A stretch of DNA of 64,000 bases from Persicaria tinctoria (taxonomy: Eukaryota > Streptophyta > Magnoliopsida > Caryophyllales > Polygonaceae). Where the stretch lies: positions 188,501 through 252,500 of the forward strand of contig JBANSL010000003.1 of NCBI GenBank assembly GCA_037127255.1. Reading direction: 5' to 3'. Both the position numbers and the translations under genes were made by a program. The notes beneath the pieces are model-generated. The model was not told the DNA's origin. It searched no databases and was given only the letters and a program-made list of their open reading frames with translations. Below, piece by piece: positions 11,831 through 23,045 of this stretch (the first letter of the stretch is position 1; each line of letters opens with the position of its first letter).

Positions 11831-12127
11831 CCCCCTCCCTACAACTCTCCCTGCTCCAAATTTTTTTTAATCTTTATTTAATTTTAAAAATAGTAAAAAT
11901 TTATATTTATAAAATTTTGTTTTAAAAAATCATGTTTTAAAAATTTTGATAATTATATTTTGTAAAATATTCTCTTTTTAATTTTAAAATATTGTAAAAC
12001 ATGATTTTTCAAAATTAAATTTTATAAACATATAAAAATAGATGTTAGTAATATAATTATAATTTTTTTTAAAAAATAAGATTAAATAAATCTTAAAATA
12101 TTTTTATGACGTAGGGAAGCAAGTAGG
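11831..12127 (-). mobile_element. AT-rich fold-back MITE, copy 1
   Basis: About 300 bp, over 80% A+T, with long internal inverted repeats around AAATCATGTTTTA / TAAAACATGATTT. Its reverse complement matches 52965-53215 over most of its length, including TCTATTTTTATAT and TTTGAAAAATCATG. The ends (CCCTCCCTACAAC and GTAGGGAAGCAAGTAGG) form only a weak terminal inverted repeat, and no clear TSD was found, so the superfamily is open. Confidence 0.6.
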
Positions 12128-12311
12128 AAAGAGTTAGCAGCAGATTAGATGAGATTCAAATGGGTCATGTGATCCATACTTCTCCAAAAGTCGTCTCATC
12201 CCTTAAAACGTCACATTTGTCCTCGTTTTTCCATGTTCTCACTATTCATTTTTTTTTTCCTAGCCTTTCATGTATGATGCAATTTGTCCAAACTTACAAG
12301 TTTTTCATTCT
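12128..12311. other. Spacer, nothing recognised
   Basis: A+T-rich single-copy-looking DNA between the MITE and the poly-T of the LINE tail. No gene or repeat recognised. Confidence 0.5.
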
Positions 12312-12770
12312 ATTTTTTTTTATTTTTTTTTTGATTAGGAAATAATTCGAGCGCCAGGCATACCTGACGACTCGAGAGGCCGACGAAGTCGGCAGACGGT
12401 GAAACCGTCACTACATATAAAAAGATGCAACAACAAAAAGTGGGAGGCGTAACCCCCGGACGAGCAAGCGAGCCAAACCCGTACACGCTGGAGACAACGT
12501 AGACTACGATCCGATGCCAAGCATCACCAGGCGGCGACACCGTTGGCCAGCGGTATGTCAGGAATCCAGTCCTGTGGGAAGTGAAGACGATCCTCCAAGG
12601 AATTTCCTGCACGCGGAGTCGCCTCGATACACACCACCACGACCCCAACCAATCCCGACACCGGTTGCCAGAGCTTCAGCACGGAAGAGGAACGCCAAGA
12701 ACAACAGGGGTCACAACCAAGAACCACCCTTGTAGAAGCACCTAGAATCTCTTCCAAACGAAAGAGAATT
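12312..12770 (-). mobile_element. 5'-truncated L1-like LINE, 3' end
   Basis: On the - strand the segment ends CGAATTATTTCCTAATCA followed by poly-A (poly-T at 12312-12332), the same 3' signature seen at 26734-26803, 24476-25585 and, in looser form, at 59572. A hairpin GCCGAC-TTC-GTCGGC lies about 50 bp before the tail. The upstream part on the - strand can encode FPQDWIPDIPLANGVAAW, plausible as the end of an ORF2 RNase H region, but no clear domain remains. No TSD was identified. Confidence 0.65.
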
Positions 12771-12904
12771 TATTCAAACCCTTTCGGGATTTTATTGAAA
12801 CCCTTTCGGGATTTAATATCACCCTATAAGGGTGGGTTTATTGGAATGGATCAAAAATCAACCAACAAAAAAGATTAGCCAAAAAAAGATCCACTCACGG
12901 TTAT
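12771..12904. repeat. Short direct repeats upstream of a poly-T tract
   Basis: Two copies of AAACCCTTTCGGGATTT lie at about 12777-12815. No gene. The stretch separates two adjacent retroposon tails. Confidence 0.6.
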
Positions 12905-13523
12905 TTTGTTTTTTTTTTTTTGTTTTTTTTTTATTGAATACCCATTTGGGGCAAAACCCAAATGAGCAATTTAGATTGCACGCAGCAACAGCCACCATCG
13001 GCCGTAGAATCAAGCCAGCGTGCGGTGGGTTGTCGAACCGAAGCCGGCGAAGACGGCTAGCCCGTAGGGAGGGCAGCAAGCATCATCGACGACCGCCGGA
13101 AGTGAGGAGCCCGGTATGGAAGAGACACACGGCGAGCGAAGGAGGAGGAGGTTTGAAGGAGTCCGGCAAACGAAGGCCATAACTCGCTTGAAAGCCCAAA
13201 TTGGCAACCAAAACAAATAATTCGGAGGATGCGAACCCAAGAATAACCCCAAAACAGGCCGATTGGGATTGAGGAGGGTGGATTCGAAATCTAGGGTTAG
13301 AAAGGGGCTATGGACCACGACGGAAAGCGGAACAAGAAACTTTAGGATGACGAGGGTGATGTGAAGAGCCGGGATGATGGCAGGAGGGAGACGGTGGTGG
13401 CCTTTGGTGGTGGTCGGAGGGAGACGGTGGTGGCCAGTGATTGATGGTGACGGGATTGCGGGATGAAGGGTTGAATGGGTTATTGGGTTTACGGGATTCC
13501 ACCTTTTCCACTTAATCCCGATA
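12905..13523 (-). mobile_element. Probable poly-A retroposon of unknown type
   Basis: A T-rich run at 12908-12933 (poly-A on the - strand) borders a GC-rich segment with no recognisable reverse transcriptase. A 178-aa frame on the - strand (13010-13546) is Pro/His-rich and repetitive (GHHRLPP) with no domain. Composition and layout resemble 24476-25585. No TSD was seen, so this is tentative. Confidence 0.35.
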
Positions 13524-13532
13524 ATAAAAAAA

Positions 13533-14489
13533 GGGAAAATGACCAAAAATAATACGAACTATCAACGGTGAACCAAAAATAATACCAACTTTCAAAACTA
13601 CTCATTCATATACAAACTATAACACATTAAACCAAAATTGATACATTGTCCAAAATTCACAAACTCTAAATTCATTTAGACTGAGTATATAATTAATGAT
13701 AAATTGTGATCAAAATTGTAATTTAACAATTTCATCATCTCCCCCTCCGTAGTTGAAGGCAGCTATGGTGGAGGTACGATCTAACCGGAAGAGAGCGGCC
13801 GGCGACGACAACGAACGGAGGCAGGCGAGGCCGGAGTCAGCGGGATGACGAGCAGACGGGAAGGCATCGAAGCTGCTCCAGAACGGCGATGGAGGTGCAG
13901 AACGGGTTGGTTGATTTCTGCCATTGAAGAGGACCTTCTCCTCATGTAATGGCTGGTTGAATTCCTCCATTAAATAGGACCTTCTCCTCTCCATGTCTCT
14001 CCCCAAGCAGCCACTGCGCTTGGTAGCAACCGTTGAAAGAACCGCGATTCCTCACGAAGCCATGTCGGAACCGACTCGAAACACCACCGAGAACAGGGAG
14101 GCCAAGGTAGCCAAATTAAAGGCCGAATCCGTGAGAGCGATTAATGGGGACCCAAAATCAGCCAGAAATCCAGTCGAAAGAGAAGATGTTGGAGCCCGAT
14201 CCAAGCAAAGTCGATCAGATTAGGGTTTGGGGAAAAAATTGGGCAAAAGGTTCTGTGTGGGGAAGAAGACGGGGGAAGGGAATTTTTTTTTTTTTGATTT
14301 TATTAAATTTTCCCAAACTTTCTAAGTAATTGTAATTTTAGATCAAAAAAATTTATAGTTTGTTAATTTTGGACCTTGTATCGATTTTGGTTTAATATGT
14401 TATAGTTTGTATACGAATTGGTAATTTTGATAGTTCGTATTATTTTTGGTTCACCGTTGATAGTTCTTATTATTACGGGTCATTTTTCC
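13533..14489. mobile_element. Mutator-like TIR element, possible Pack-MULE
   Basis: Long terminal inverted repeats of about 155 bp (13533-13690 and 14335-14489) start GG(G/A)AAAATGACC and share AACTATCAACGGTGAACC. Directly outside both ends is ATAAAAAAA (13524-13532, 14490-14498), a 9-bp duplication as expected for Mutator-like elements, although A-rich. The interior (about 13735-14290) is GC-rich, unlike the TIRs, and looks like exon sequence; a 76-aa frame at 13993-14223 has no recognised domain. No transposase is present. The right end lies about 300 bp upstream of the GAUT start codon, so the element may sit in its promoter. Confidence 0.78.
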
Positions 14490-14498
14490 ATAAAAAAA

Positions 14499-14791
14499 AA
14501 AAGGATCAGATGGAGCGTGTGGGGGCCATCGGTCACTCTTCCTTTTTCAACCTTTTCCACTTAATAGTTAATCCCGATAATTGTCGACAGCGATAGAGCG
14601 AGTCCGTGAAAACCACCGACTAAATTCCGTTAATTCTGCACATACATACAAATTACAATACAACTCAAAGTAGAAGAAGTGGAAGACGAACTCGAATAAC
14701 CCTAATTTACTCCTCTCGTTCGCCCACCCACCCGCTTTTGATGTGAGATCGTTACCTCCTCTCTCTCTTCTCCGAGGGAAAACAGCAGAAA
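14499..14791 (+). promoter_or_regulatory. Promoter and 5' leader of the GAUT gene
   Basis: This stretch lies between the MULE-like element and the GAUT ATG. No strong TATA box was seen. A pyrimidine-rich run (CCTCCTCTCTCTCTTCTCC) just upstream of the ATG fits a plant 5' UTR. The string CCTTTTCCACTTAAT, then CCCGATAAT, occurs here (about 14553-14580) and again left of the MULE (13503-13524). Confidence 0.5.
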
Positions 14792-17490
14792 ATGGCCATG
14801 GGAGCGGCTCACCGGAGGCCCGCAAGAGTGTCGGCGTTCACCTTTCTGGCTTCGGCGGTTGCCGTCGCAGTCACTCTCTTTTTCTCTTTCTCCATCGTCT
14901 TCGCCTCATCCAAGTCCTCGTACTCCACTCCCTCCGCTGTAAGTTGCAATTTTTGTTTTCCTGCTAGTTGATTTCTCAGACTGTTGATAGATCCGTGCGG
15001 TTGTAATTTTGTTGCGTTAAAGAGTGTTTCTTCGTTTGCCAATGTGTTCGATTGTAGATCTGAACTTCAGTCGCGATTTCATTTTGTAAGTTGTGCGTTT
15101 TCTTTTTGTTCCTGTGACGAACTAGTTTTAACGATGAATCGCTGGGCTGAAGCTGAATGGTTTGATTTAATTGCGATTGTAATGCGCTGTGATTTCATGA
15201 TCTTTTTTTTGCTTTTTGGTGTTCTTAAATGTGATTTACCTCCCTCTGAACTGCTATTCCGATAATGGTAGTGTTATTATAGGGTTAAATTGCGACTATT
15301 TCATAATTGATCCTGGAGATGTATTTTTTTCATGTTTGTGACTTTTTTTCTTCTCTTGTGGAATAGGGATACAGTTCTGGTTTAATTGTCGGTGGATCAA
15401 TTCGGAGGTCAGTCCTAGCACTGAAATCGGATCCATCAAAACCACGTCTTGATCATATCAAGAAGCAGGCTGATGATCATCGAACCCTGGTACTTGCATA
15501 TGCGTCCTATGCTCGGAAGCTCAAGCTTGAGAACTCAAAGATGCTGCGAATCTTTGCAGATCTGTCAAGAAACTTTACTGATCTCATCAATAAGCCTTCA
15601 CACAGGGCCCTGTTTGAGACCGATTCAGCATCTCTTGATGAGCATACCCTTCGGCAGTTTGAGAAGGAGGTGAAGGAGCGGATTAAGGTGACTCGGCAAG
15701 TGATTTCAGAGGCCAAAGACTCTTTTGATAATCAGCTGAAGATTCAGAAGCTCAAGGATACTATTTTTTCCCTAAATGAGCAACTGACCAAGGCAAAGAA
15801 GCAAGGAGCCTTTTCGAGCTTAATTGCTGCAAAATCAATCCCGAAAAGCTTGAATTGCTTAGCCATGAGGTTGATGGAAGAGCGGATTGCTCATCCGGTA
15901 AAGTATGTTGATGAGGGGAAGGCACCTCCACCAGAGTTGGAAGATCCTACACGTTATCATTATGCCATTTTCTCAGATAATGTGATTGCAGCTTCTGTGG
16001 TGGTTAACTCAGCCGTTAAGAATGCAAAGGAGCCATGGAAGCATGTTTTCCATGTGGTAACTGATAAGATGAACCTTGGAGCAATGCAGGTTATGCTGAA
16101 AATGAAAGACTACAACGGTGCCCACATAGAAGTGAAGGCATTTGAAGAATACACGTTCCTGAATTCCTCTTATGTGCCAGTTCTAAAGCAGCTCGAATCT
16201 GCTAAACTGCAGCAGTTTTACTTTGAGAATAAGATGGAAAATGCAACAAAGGACACAACAAACATGAAATTCAGGAACCCCAAGTATTTGTCCATGCTCA
16301 ACCACTTGAGATTTTACTTGCCTGAAATGTATCCAAAGTTGCACAGGATTCTTTTCCTAGACGATGATATTATCGTCCAGAAGGACCTGACTGGGTTATG
16401 GGAGATAGACATGGATGGCAAAGTGAATGGAGCTGTTGAGACATGTTTTGGTTCGTTCCATCGCTATGCACAATACATGAATTTCTCTCATCCACTGATT
16501 AAGCAGAAGTTTAATCCCAAGGCATGTGCATGGGCGTATGGGATGAACTTTTTTGATTTGGATGCATGGAGGAAGGAGAAATGCACAGAGCAATATCACT
16601 ACTGGCAAAGTTTGGTAAGATCCATCCCTCTGTCATTGCATTTTCCTAATACTTCCATTGATTTTATTGGATTTGACGCACTGTTTTTACATTCCTCATG
16701 AGTGGCTACCGCTATTATAAATAGCTTGGAATGATCTAACAGGACTTTACGATTTTTATCATTCAAATTAACGAACAATCAGTGCATATGTATGACCTAG
16801 TCTTGTTCGAGTAAGTGGAAAACTCTCTTGGGCAAAGTTATTTTTCCCCTCACTAAAAATACATTGGAAAAAAAAAAGGGGGAAGCAACCCTACTCCGCA
16901 GCTCCGCCTAGAGCTAGACGAGCGCCTAGGCACGTCTAGGCACCAGCAGCGCCTAGGCAGCCCTTCACCACCTAGCGCTTTTTAGAGCATGGCTTACTCT
17001 ACCAATATAAAACTCAATTGGAACACAATCTATGTTCGACCTTTAGTTTTTTTGTTCAAAATATTACATTAGCTCATACATTTTTTACCGATAATATAAG
17101 AAACTAAAAATGCTATTGCTGTGAGAGTTTCTGTCCAATTTATTCTCTTTCACTCTCTCATATCCCTTTGTTGAACTGCTGGTTATTTAACTCAAAATTT
17201 TAAAAATGCTGCAGAATGAAAATAGAACCTTGTGGAAACTAGGGACGCTGCCACCGGGTCTGATCACATTCTACTCCACAACAAAACCACTTGACAAGTC
17301 TTGGCATGTCTTGGGGCTTGGATACAATCCAAGCATCAGCATGGATGAGATCAACAATGCCGCGGTAGTCCACTTCAATGGTAACATGAAACCATGGCTT
17401 GACATAGCCATGAGTCAGTTCAAACCACTTTGGACAAAGCACGTTGACTATGAGAATGAGTACGTTCAAGCCTGCAATTTCGGCCTGTAA
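14792..17490 (+). CDS. GAUT8: Galacturonosyltransferase, GAUT8/QUASIMODO1-like (pectin synthesis)
   Basis: Three coding exons, all phase 0: 14792-14938, 15367-16614, 17215-17490, with GT-AG introns, giving 556 aa; family members are usually 530-560. It is a glycosyltransferase family 8 enzyme that adds galacturonic acid to homogalacturonan in the Golgi. Residues about 14-37 form one hydrophobic segment after a short basic N-terminus, as in a type II Golgi anchor. A stem region (about 55-200, ADDHRTLVLAYASYARKLKLENSK) precedes the catalytic domain. The DDD metal-binding motif is at 381-383 (LFLDDDIIVQKDL) and the family signature HFNGNMKPW starts at H518; the protein ends VQACNFGL. Identity to QUA1/GAUT8 rather than GAUT9 is judged from remembered family sequence. 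The first ATG after the pyrimidine-rich leader was chosen. All motifs are intact, so it is likely functional. Confidence 0.92.
16870..16990. repeat. GC-rich GCCTAGGC hairpin repeat inside GAUT intron 2
   Basis: Within the AT-rich 600-bp intron (16615-17214), a patch repeats GCGCCTAGGC(A) about three times, each with a palindromic core. It looks like a small inserted repeat of unknown class. Splice sites are unaffected. Confidence 0.5.
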
Positions 17491-18870
17491 TGTTCAGCAT
17501 TTGATGTCAACCAATCTCTACCCATCACAACGTCATAAGCTGACCAGCTTGTGAGGTCTGTTGTCGCTCCTTATATGCCTCCATTCAGATTGCTAGATCT
17601 ACATTCTCAGAAGCTTTTCATCTAACCTTATCATCTAGTTTGAACTAGCATCAAAATATTTAGAATGTAGGTTTATTTACTTGGTATACATATGCAGTTG
17701 AAAGGTCTACTTGAAACAGGTCAAAGTATTGTGTTGTTACAGTTGTCAATTGTATATTTTCACCAGGTAATAAACTATCATTATGTCCTCCATCTTCACA
17801 AAAGCTCCTCTTGAGTGTTTGTCTGACCCGTTATAGGGAGGACAATCCGTGAGATTTGAACTGCGTGTAAGAGTGTTTAAAAGAGATCTGGCAAGGAAAC
17901 AAGACGTTAGAAATAACCATGTATACTGCAGTTCAAATTGTAACACATACCATTAAGCCATGATTGATCAACGAATTTACGTGTTAAATAGGAGGAATCC
18001 ATTAAAAAATAAAAATAAAAAAGAGTGAAGGTGGATCGAACACCCAGCAAAGCTTGCAGTCCTCAGAAGGAAGTGGTGGTGGTTGATTTCGAACAGAGGC
18101 GGCAGATAAAGAATGAAAACAAGGGCAAGAGGAAGGAAGCGTTGAGATCGCAGTTCAATGTCAATGGGCCTTGCCCTTGCCAATGGTAAATTTCTATGAG
18201 CATCCTTGCCAAACATTGGCCCTTGACACCGATAACAAAAGTTAAAAGGAACGCAAGACAAACATAACAAAGTGGACAAAAATGGCAATCGTGATTCGAG
18301 CATTGCCATCCAAACAAACAATAGAATGTATAGACACCATAGGCTCACAACTCAGAAGCATTCATTGGATTTCACCCGACCCCTCATTTATAATGTGCCA
18401 AATTGGACCAGCCGGGTAACATATGAGATCATGGATGCATGATGCTTCTAATCTTCTACCAACTGATTAGTAAACTTGAACCAAAGACCAAACAGGACTT
18501 CCAGCAAGACACGCAATATTATGCACTGCAAGCATGACATGACACAACTGCACAAGACATGAATTAAATAGTGCTGAACAAGAAACACAATTTAAGTCGA
18601 TGCCAAAATATATATTAACCAATCAGATTCCACTCTGAACTAAATATTGGGAAGGGAATGGTTTTGCAGCTAAGTTCCAAAGGAATATAGCTCAGGGATC
18701 TAAAAGTTAAAACAAAAACCATAACAAGGACCAGATTTATCCTCCACGATGTTTCCAACTCTACAAACTATCAAACCTAACTTGACAAATTTCACTTGGA
18801 TATGAAAGGGCTATAGCCAATGTTCAAACCTTAAGTTGGAGTCCAAAAAATCTGTAGCGTATCCCACTTG
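17491..18870. other. Convergent 3' flanks of GAUT and the G3BP-like gene
   Basis: 3' UTR of the + strand GAUT gene (about 17491-17770) and of the - strand G3BP-like gene (about 18640-18870), with a spacer between. No further supported gene. A 123-aa frame on the - strand (17977-18348) has no domain and is not called. Confidence 0.5.
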
Positions 18871-21710
18871 TCAAACTGCCGATGATACCCGTTGCGACTT
18901 CTCCACAATGTTTGCAGAATATCCCCCACGACTAACCCGAGCTCCTCCATTGCCCAAGTCACCCCTCTGGTATCCATCAGGGTTGCGGTTCTGGTATCCT
19001 CCTCTACCATTACTCCTGTTTCCATAATCGCTTCGGACAAATTCACCCCTAACATATCCTCTCCCTCTTCCAAAGCTGCCTCCCCGTCCCCTTGGTCCCT
19101 CATTCCTGAATCCACCTCCTCTTCCTGGAGGAAACCGTCCACGATTGCTTGCTGCAACAAGGAATGTCACTTTCGATTGGTAAAGGCCACATATGAATAC
19201 AATACAACAGCCATCACAAGATTGTCATTGCAAAAATTACCCAATAAAGTAAGGAAGGAATGTGGACGAGGATCTATAGAAGCATGCAATTGAACGCAAG
19301 TAGCTCAAAAATATAGAGGCAGCTAAGGAAATAGTAACAGCAACGTTGAAAAAAAAAACAGTGCATACCTCGAGAAGTTGTAGATTTCTTTTCCTCTATT
19401 CCAACCTCGTGACCGTCAATTATGACAGAACCAGCCTGAAAATCATGAAAACCAAACCTCAGAAACAGTGACAAACACCTCTCTGAACTAAAGATAGAAC
19501 AAATGAATAACAAAAGCTCAACCAAAAGTTTAACCCTGGTTCAGTATAATCATAAAAGATAAACAACATTCAAGAATATACATATCCCGATGCACCTCTT
19601 GTGGAGAAAAGGAAAATGACCTAAAAAAGATGCATGGCATGCATAAGAGAGGTACCTTGATTGCCTTTTGGGCAGCATCCAGCCCTTCAAATTCTACGAA
19701 CCCAAAACCGAACCCCTGCTACATAGCAATATTTCTTGAGATGAGAAAAAAATATGAAAGACAAGTACTGTGTCTGGTTTCAAAATACCTTGTTATTTCT
19801 AACTTGGATACCACCACTCTTGATTGGACCAAAATTCTTAAAAGCTTCTTCCAGCATGACAGGTATAGCATTCAATGGTAGATTCTTGACATATATGGAA
19901 AAGCCTTCCCCTGTTGATGCACAAACAAGGCGCGCGCGGCGCGGGGGGGGGAAGCATAAAAAGTCATAATATAAACGTGGAGTTCCTCAAAAAACCCGAA
20001 AGAAGATTGCATGAAAAATCAATGATACTAAAACAATCTACTTAGCAAATACCTTCCCCCCCATGGTTGTCCTCAACCATATTTGAGTTAGTTTCTGTTT
20101 TCTCACAGAGAGAGGCTGGAGGTGGTGCGGTGCTCACTTGTTGGTGTTGCATCATAGGTGTGGACTTCAGAGATGCGTGGGCAGGAATTTGAGAACCACT
20201 TGGTCTCATAACTTTGACCTGCAATCAGTCAAGTTGTTGGACTGAATGATGAGTAGAACACTTGATCCCAACTTGCTCAAGGATATAAGATCACAGTGAT
20301 TAACATATTGAAAAGAGAAACCCAAAACCACCAATTATAAATTATACACTAAATTCCATAATCCAAATTAACATGGCAACCACTCACTATTGAAGCGTAT
20401 GACTTCTTATGTGCAGCCTCGGCTTTGTTCTCAGACTCTGCCATTGCCTCTGATTCAGTTGGAACTTCATTGATAACCTCAGCTACAGGCAACAGTTCTT
20501 CCTCTTCAACAACTGAACCCTCCCCGTCCTCAGAGGGATCATAAACTTCCCCTCCGTTAACATCCTCGGGCTGGCCAACAATATCATCGTGTTGCACTGG
20601 CGATATTTCTGCCACAATAAAGCACCGATCAGTAAAGCAAAAAATGCAAGAATGCACAAGTACGAAGAATGACTGCTAAGAAGATTGCATCAAGTGTGTC
20701 AACGAGACTTGTTACCTTGGTCTGAGGTATTCAGCGTTGCTGCTCCATTAGCCAAATCCTCATTCTCTCTCTGTGAATGACCTTCTTCCAGGTACCTGAA
20801 TATGTCATTGAGGACAAAGTACCCCACCTCTTGAGGTGCCAAAAAGAATGTTTGAGTAAAACTCTGACGTTTGCCATCCTCCTTGACCATGTTTCCAGTT
20901 ATGAGAACAACAACTCCCCCGCTATAAGACTCCTGTGCATCAATAGATGTGATCTCTGCTTTTAATGTCCCGTATGATTGTATCTTTGCATTGATCTCCT
21001 GATACAGTTTAAGCACAAATCAAACTCACACTCTCTATCATCAGAAACCATCTTATCAAATCAAATATTAAACGACAGATAGTAGCTAGATACTGGATAA
21101 GGAATCTATGCCATGTCTATCTTTTGAACTAGCAAAGTGGCTTGGGTACATGGACATGTCTTTTTTAAAAGAAAATTAGCAGCACCTTCTACAGATCAGA
21201 GAGAACAGATAAGTAGTGAAAGCTTTCAGCTTTGACATTAACTGCCCCTTATGTACTTGCTAAGACCTAATATGGGAAAGTATTTCAGCTCTAAGAGTGG
21301 AAGCTCAAATTTGAAAATGTAGACCAGAAAAGAATCTCTTTAGCAGGCAAATGACTTGACCACAAAAATAACACTGGCCGTAGAAAATGTATAAAAAATA
21401 TTATCCGCGGAATTTAAAGGAATTAAGTAGTTACCTCCATGCCGGTAGTCAAGCCCAAATTGGCACCATCTTCGGGCCGACTAAGCTTGCTAATGTCCTG
21501 GTAGAACCGATAAACCACGGCTGGAGACTGATGCAGAACTGTATAGTACTGCTCTGCAAAAGCTTGACCAATCTAAAATGGAAGATGAACACAAACAAAC
21601 GATTTGCACACGCAGACAGAGTGAAAACAAGACAAGATCAAAGACAAGGGCGTCGGGGGGGAAGGTACCACTTCAGCAGAAGGCTTCTCTTGCTGAGCTG
21701 GAGCAGCCAT
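18871..21710 (-). CDS. G3BP-like protein: NTF2 domain, RRM, RGG tail (copy 1)
   Basis: Nine coding exons on the - strand: 21669-21710, 21435-21572, 20716-20998, 20388-20608, 20053-20218, 19789-19910, 19656-19715, 19369-19435, 18871-19151. All have GT-AG borders, the frame is continuous, and the product is 459 aa. Residues about 15-130 are the NTF2-like domain (IGQAFAEQYYTVLHQSP, QTFFLAPQEVGYFVLNDIF). An acidic linker follows (about 140-215). Residues about 286-365 form one RRM with RNP2-like IYVKNL and RNP1-like GFGFGFVEF. The C-terminus is rich in RGG/RG (GRGGGFRNEGPRGRGG). In this family the NTF2 domain dimerises and the RRM/RGG part binds RNA, in cytoplasmic stress granules. It is paralogous to the gene at 61363. 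The intron at 19911-20052 holds an odd GC-only run near 19930-19950. Confidence 0.93.
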
Positions 21711-21716
21711 GTCGCT

Positions 21717-22110
21717 CTACAAACGCAATGTAAGCCATTAATTAACGCTAAAAGGTACTACTATCAAAACCGAAAGGACTTCAGACACAACTTGAAAGAA
21801 AATTCCTAAGATACTCGAAAGTCACTACATTAAATTGAGAGGATTAACTTATGAATGGTGATTCAAAAAAGTGAATCTGCCAATGATTTCAAAGGATTCA
21901 CCTAAATGTTCAATTCACCTGATCTCAGTTGCTTGCTCTAGGGTTTTGACAAGTGGTCCGCGATGCGAGACGAGAAAGGATCAAGTCTCCTCCCTCGCTC
22001 TCTTTGAATCCTTGCTCTGGGTAAAGAGGCGGTTGCTAGGGTTTTGATAGTTCTGGCGGTGACGGGACGGATCCGGCGAGGGGGAGAGAGTCCGAGAGAG
22101 CGAGGGGAGT
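21717..22110 (-). other. 5' UTR of copy 1 with leader intron
   Basis: A leader intron spans about 21717-21918 (on the - strand donor ATCAG|GTGAATTG and acceptor TTTGTAG|AGCGAC, six bases before the ATG). The leader exon continues to about 22110 with CT-rich repeats. The same intron and leader exist at copy 2 (61178-61356), so the structure predates the duplication. Confidence 0.75.
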
Positions 22111-22136
22111 AAAAGAGAGAGATAGAGGGTTTACGG

Positions 22137-22144
22137 TATTTATA
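22137..22144 (-). promoter_or_regulatory. TATA box of the G3BP-like gene copy 1
   Basis: TATAAATA on the - strand, just upstream of the conserved CT-rich leader exon; transcription would start near 22110. Confidence 0.6.
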
Positions 22145-22149
22145 GGTGG

Positions 22150-22654
22150 AGGTAGACGTATTAGAAATAGGCCCAATTTTTTATTTTACTTTTTTATTAA
22201 GTAAAAATCCAACGCACCGGATAGAGTAGGCTGGAAAAATCGACGAAAGACAAACCATCTATACAAACAAAATGACAAAACAACAATGAAGCAGAAAAAT
22301 CGAATAACAAGGTGAAGTTACAGACGCAAGCTAGTGCTATCGATGAAATAACAAAAGCAGTGTTAGTTGGTAGAGGCGACGCAAGAAATCCTTGGGAAAC
22401 TAAATAGAAATCTCATATTTGGACTCTAATATTGACAAGCCTTTAGGTTTCGATCACGTCCACAACCTCTCGCGCATTGACAAAGGAGAAGAACACTTCT
22501 CAAAACCGCTAACCCCCAAAGCCAATCAACCACACGACTAACTAACTCGGTACAACCTAGCCAACCAACATACGGTATTTTTATTTATTTTTTTTATTTA
22601 TTTTTTCTTCCTTTCGGTCTGCCTCGGGCCCAAGGCCAAAGCACAACTTTCAGT
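22150..22654. other. Intergenic, nothing recognised
   Basis: Non-coding DNA upstream of copy 1 with some A/T runs; no repeat or gene could be named. Confidence 0.5.
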
Positions 22655-23045
22655 AGGGCGGTTATTCGAGCCGAACGAGCTGAGTATTGCTTGTTCATAT
22701 TCAGTTCATTTAGGATATGAGCGAGCTCGAGCCGAGCCTAAATTTTGGCTCGAGCTTAAAAATGTGTTCATACTCAGCTCGTTTGGGAAATAAACGAGCT
22801 CGAGCCGGGCTTTTTTCGAGCTTTAAGCAATTCTACTTGGTCATTATACGGTAACTTAAAGGAAATTTTAGAAATTCCATAAAATTCGAGCCTTCGAGCT
22901 TAATTCGAACGAGTTGAGCTTTGGACTGAGCTTAATAATGTGCACATATTCGGCTCGTTTACAAAATGAACGAGCTCGAGCCAAGTTTTTATCGAGCGAG
23001 TACAAGTCGAATTCGAGCTACTCGTGTTTACATAACACCCCATCA
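22655..23045. repeat. Fold-back repeat rich in CGAGCTCGAGCC
   Basis: Several copies of AACGAGCTCGAGCC and its inverse (GGCTCGAGC, GAGCTCGTTT) in both orientations over 390 bp, giving strong self-complementarity. It begins near TTCGAGCCGAACGAGC and ends near TTCGAGCTACTCG. It looks like a MITE-like or decayed TIR element; no TSD was found. Confidence 0.55.

Noticed and set aside
18010..18070. tRNA or tRNA-derived SINE (GTTCGATCC box B-like string on the - strand)
   Set aside because: No matching acceptor stem, anticodon arm or box A at the right distance could be found.
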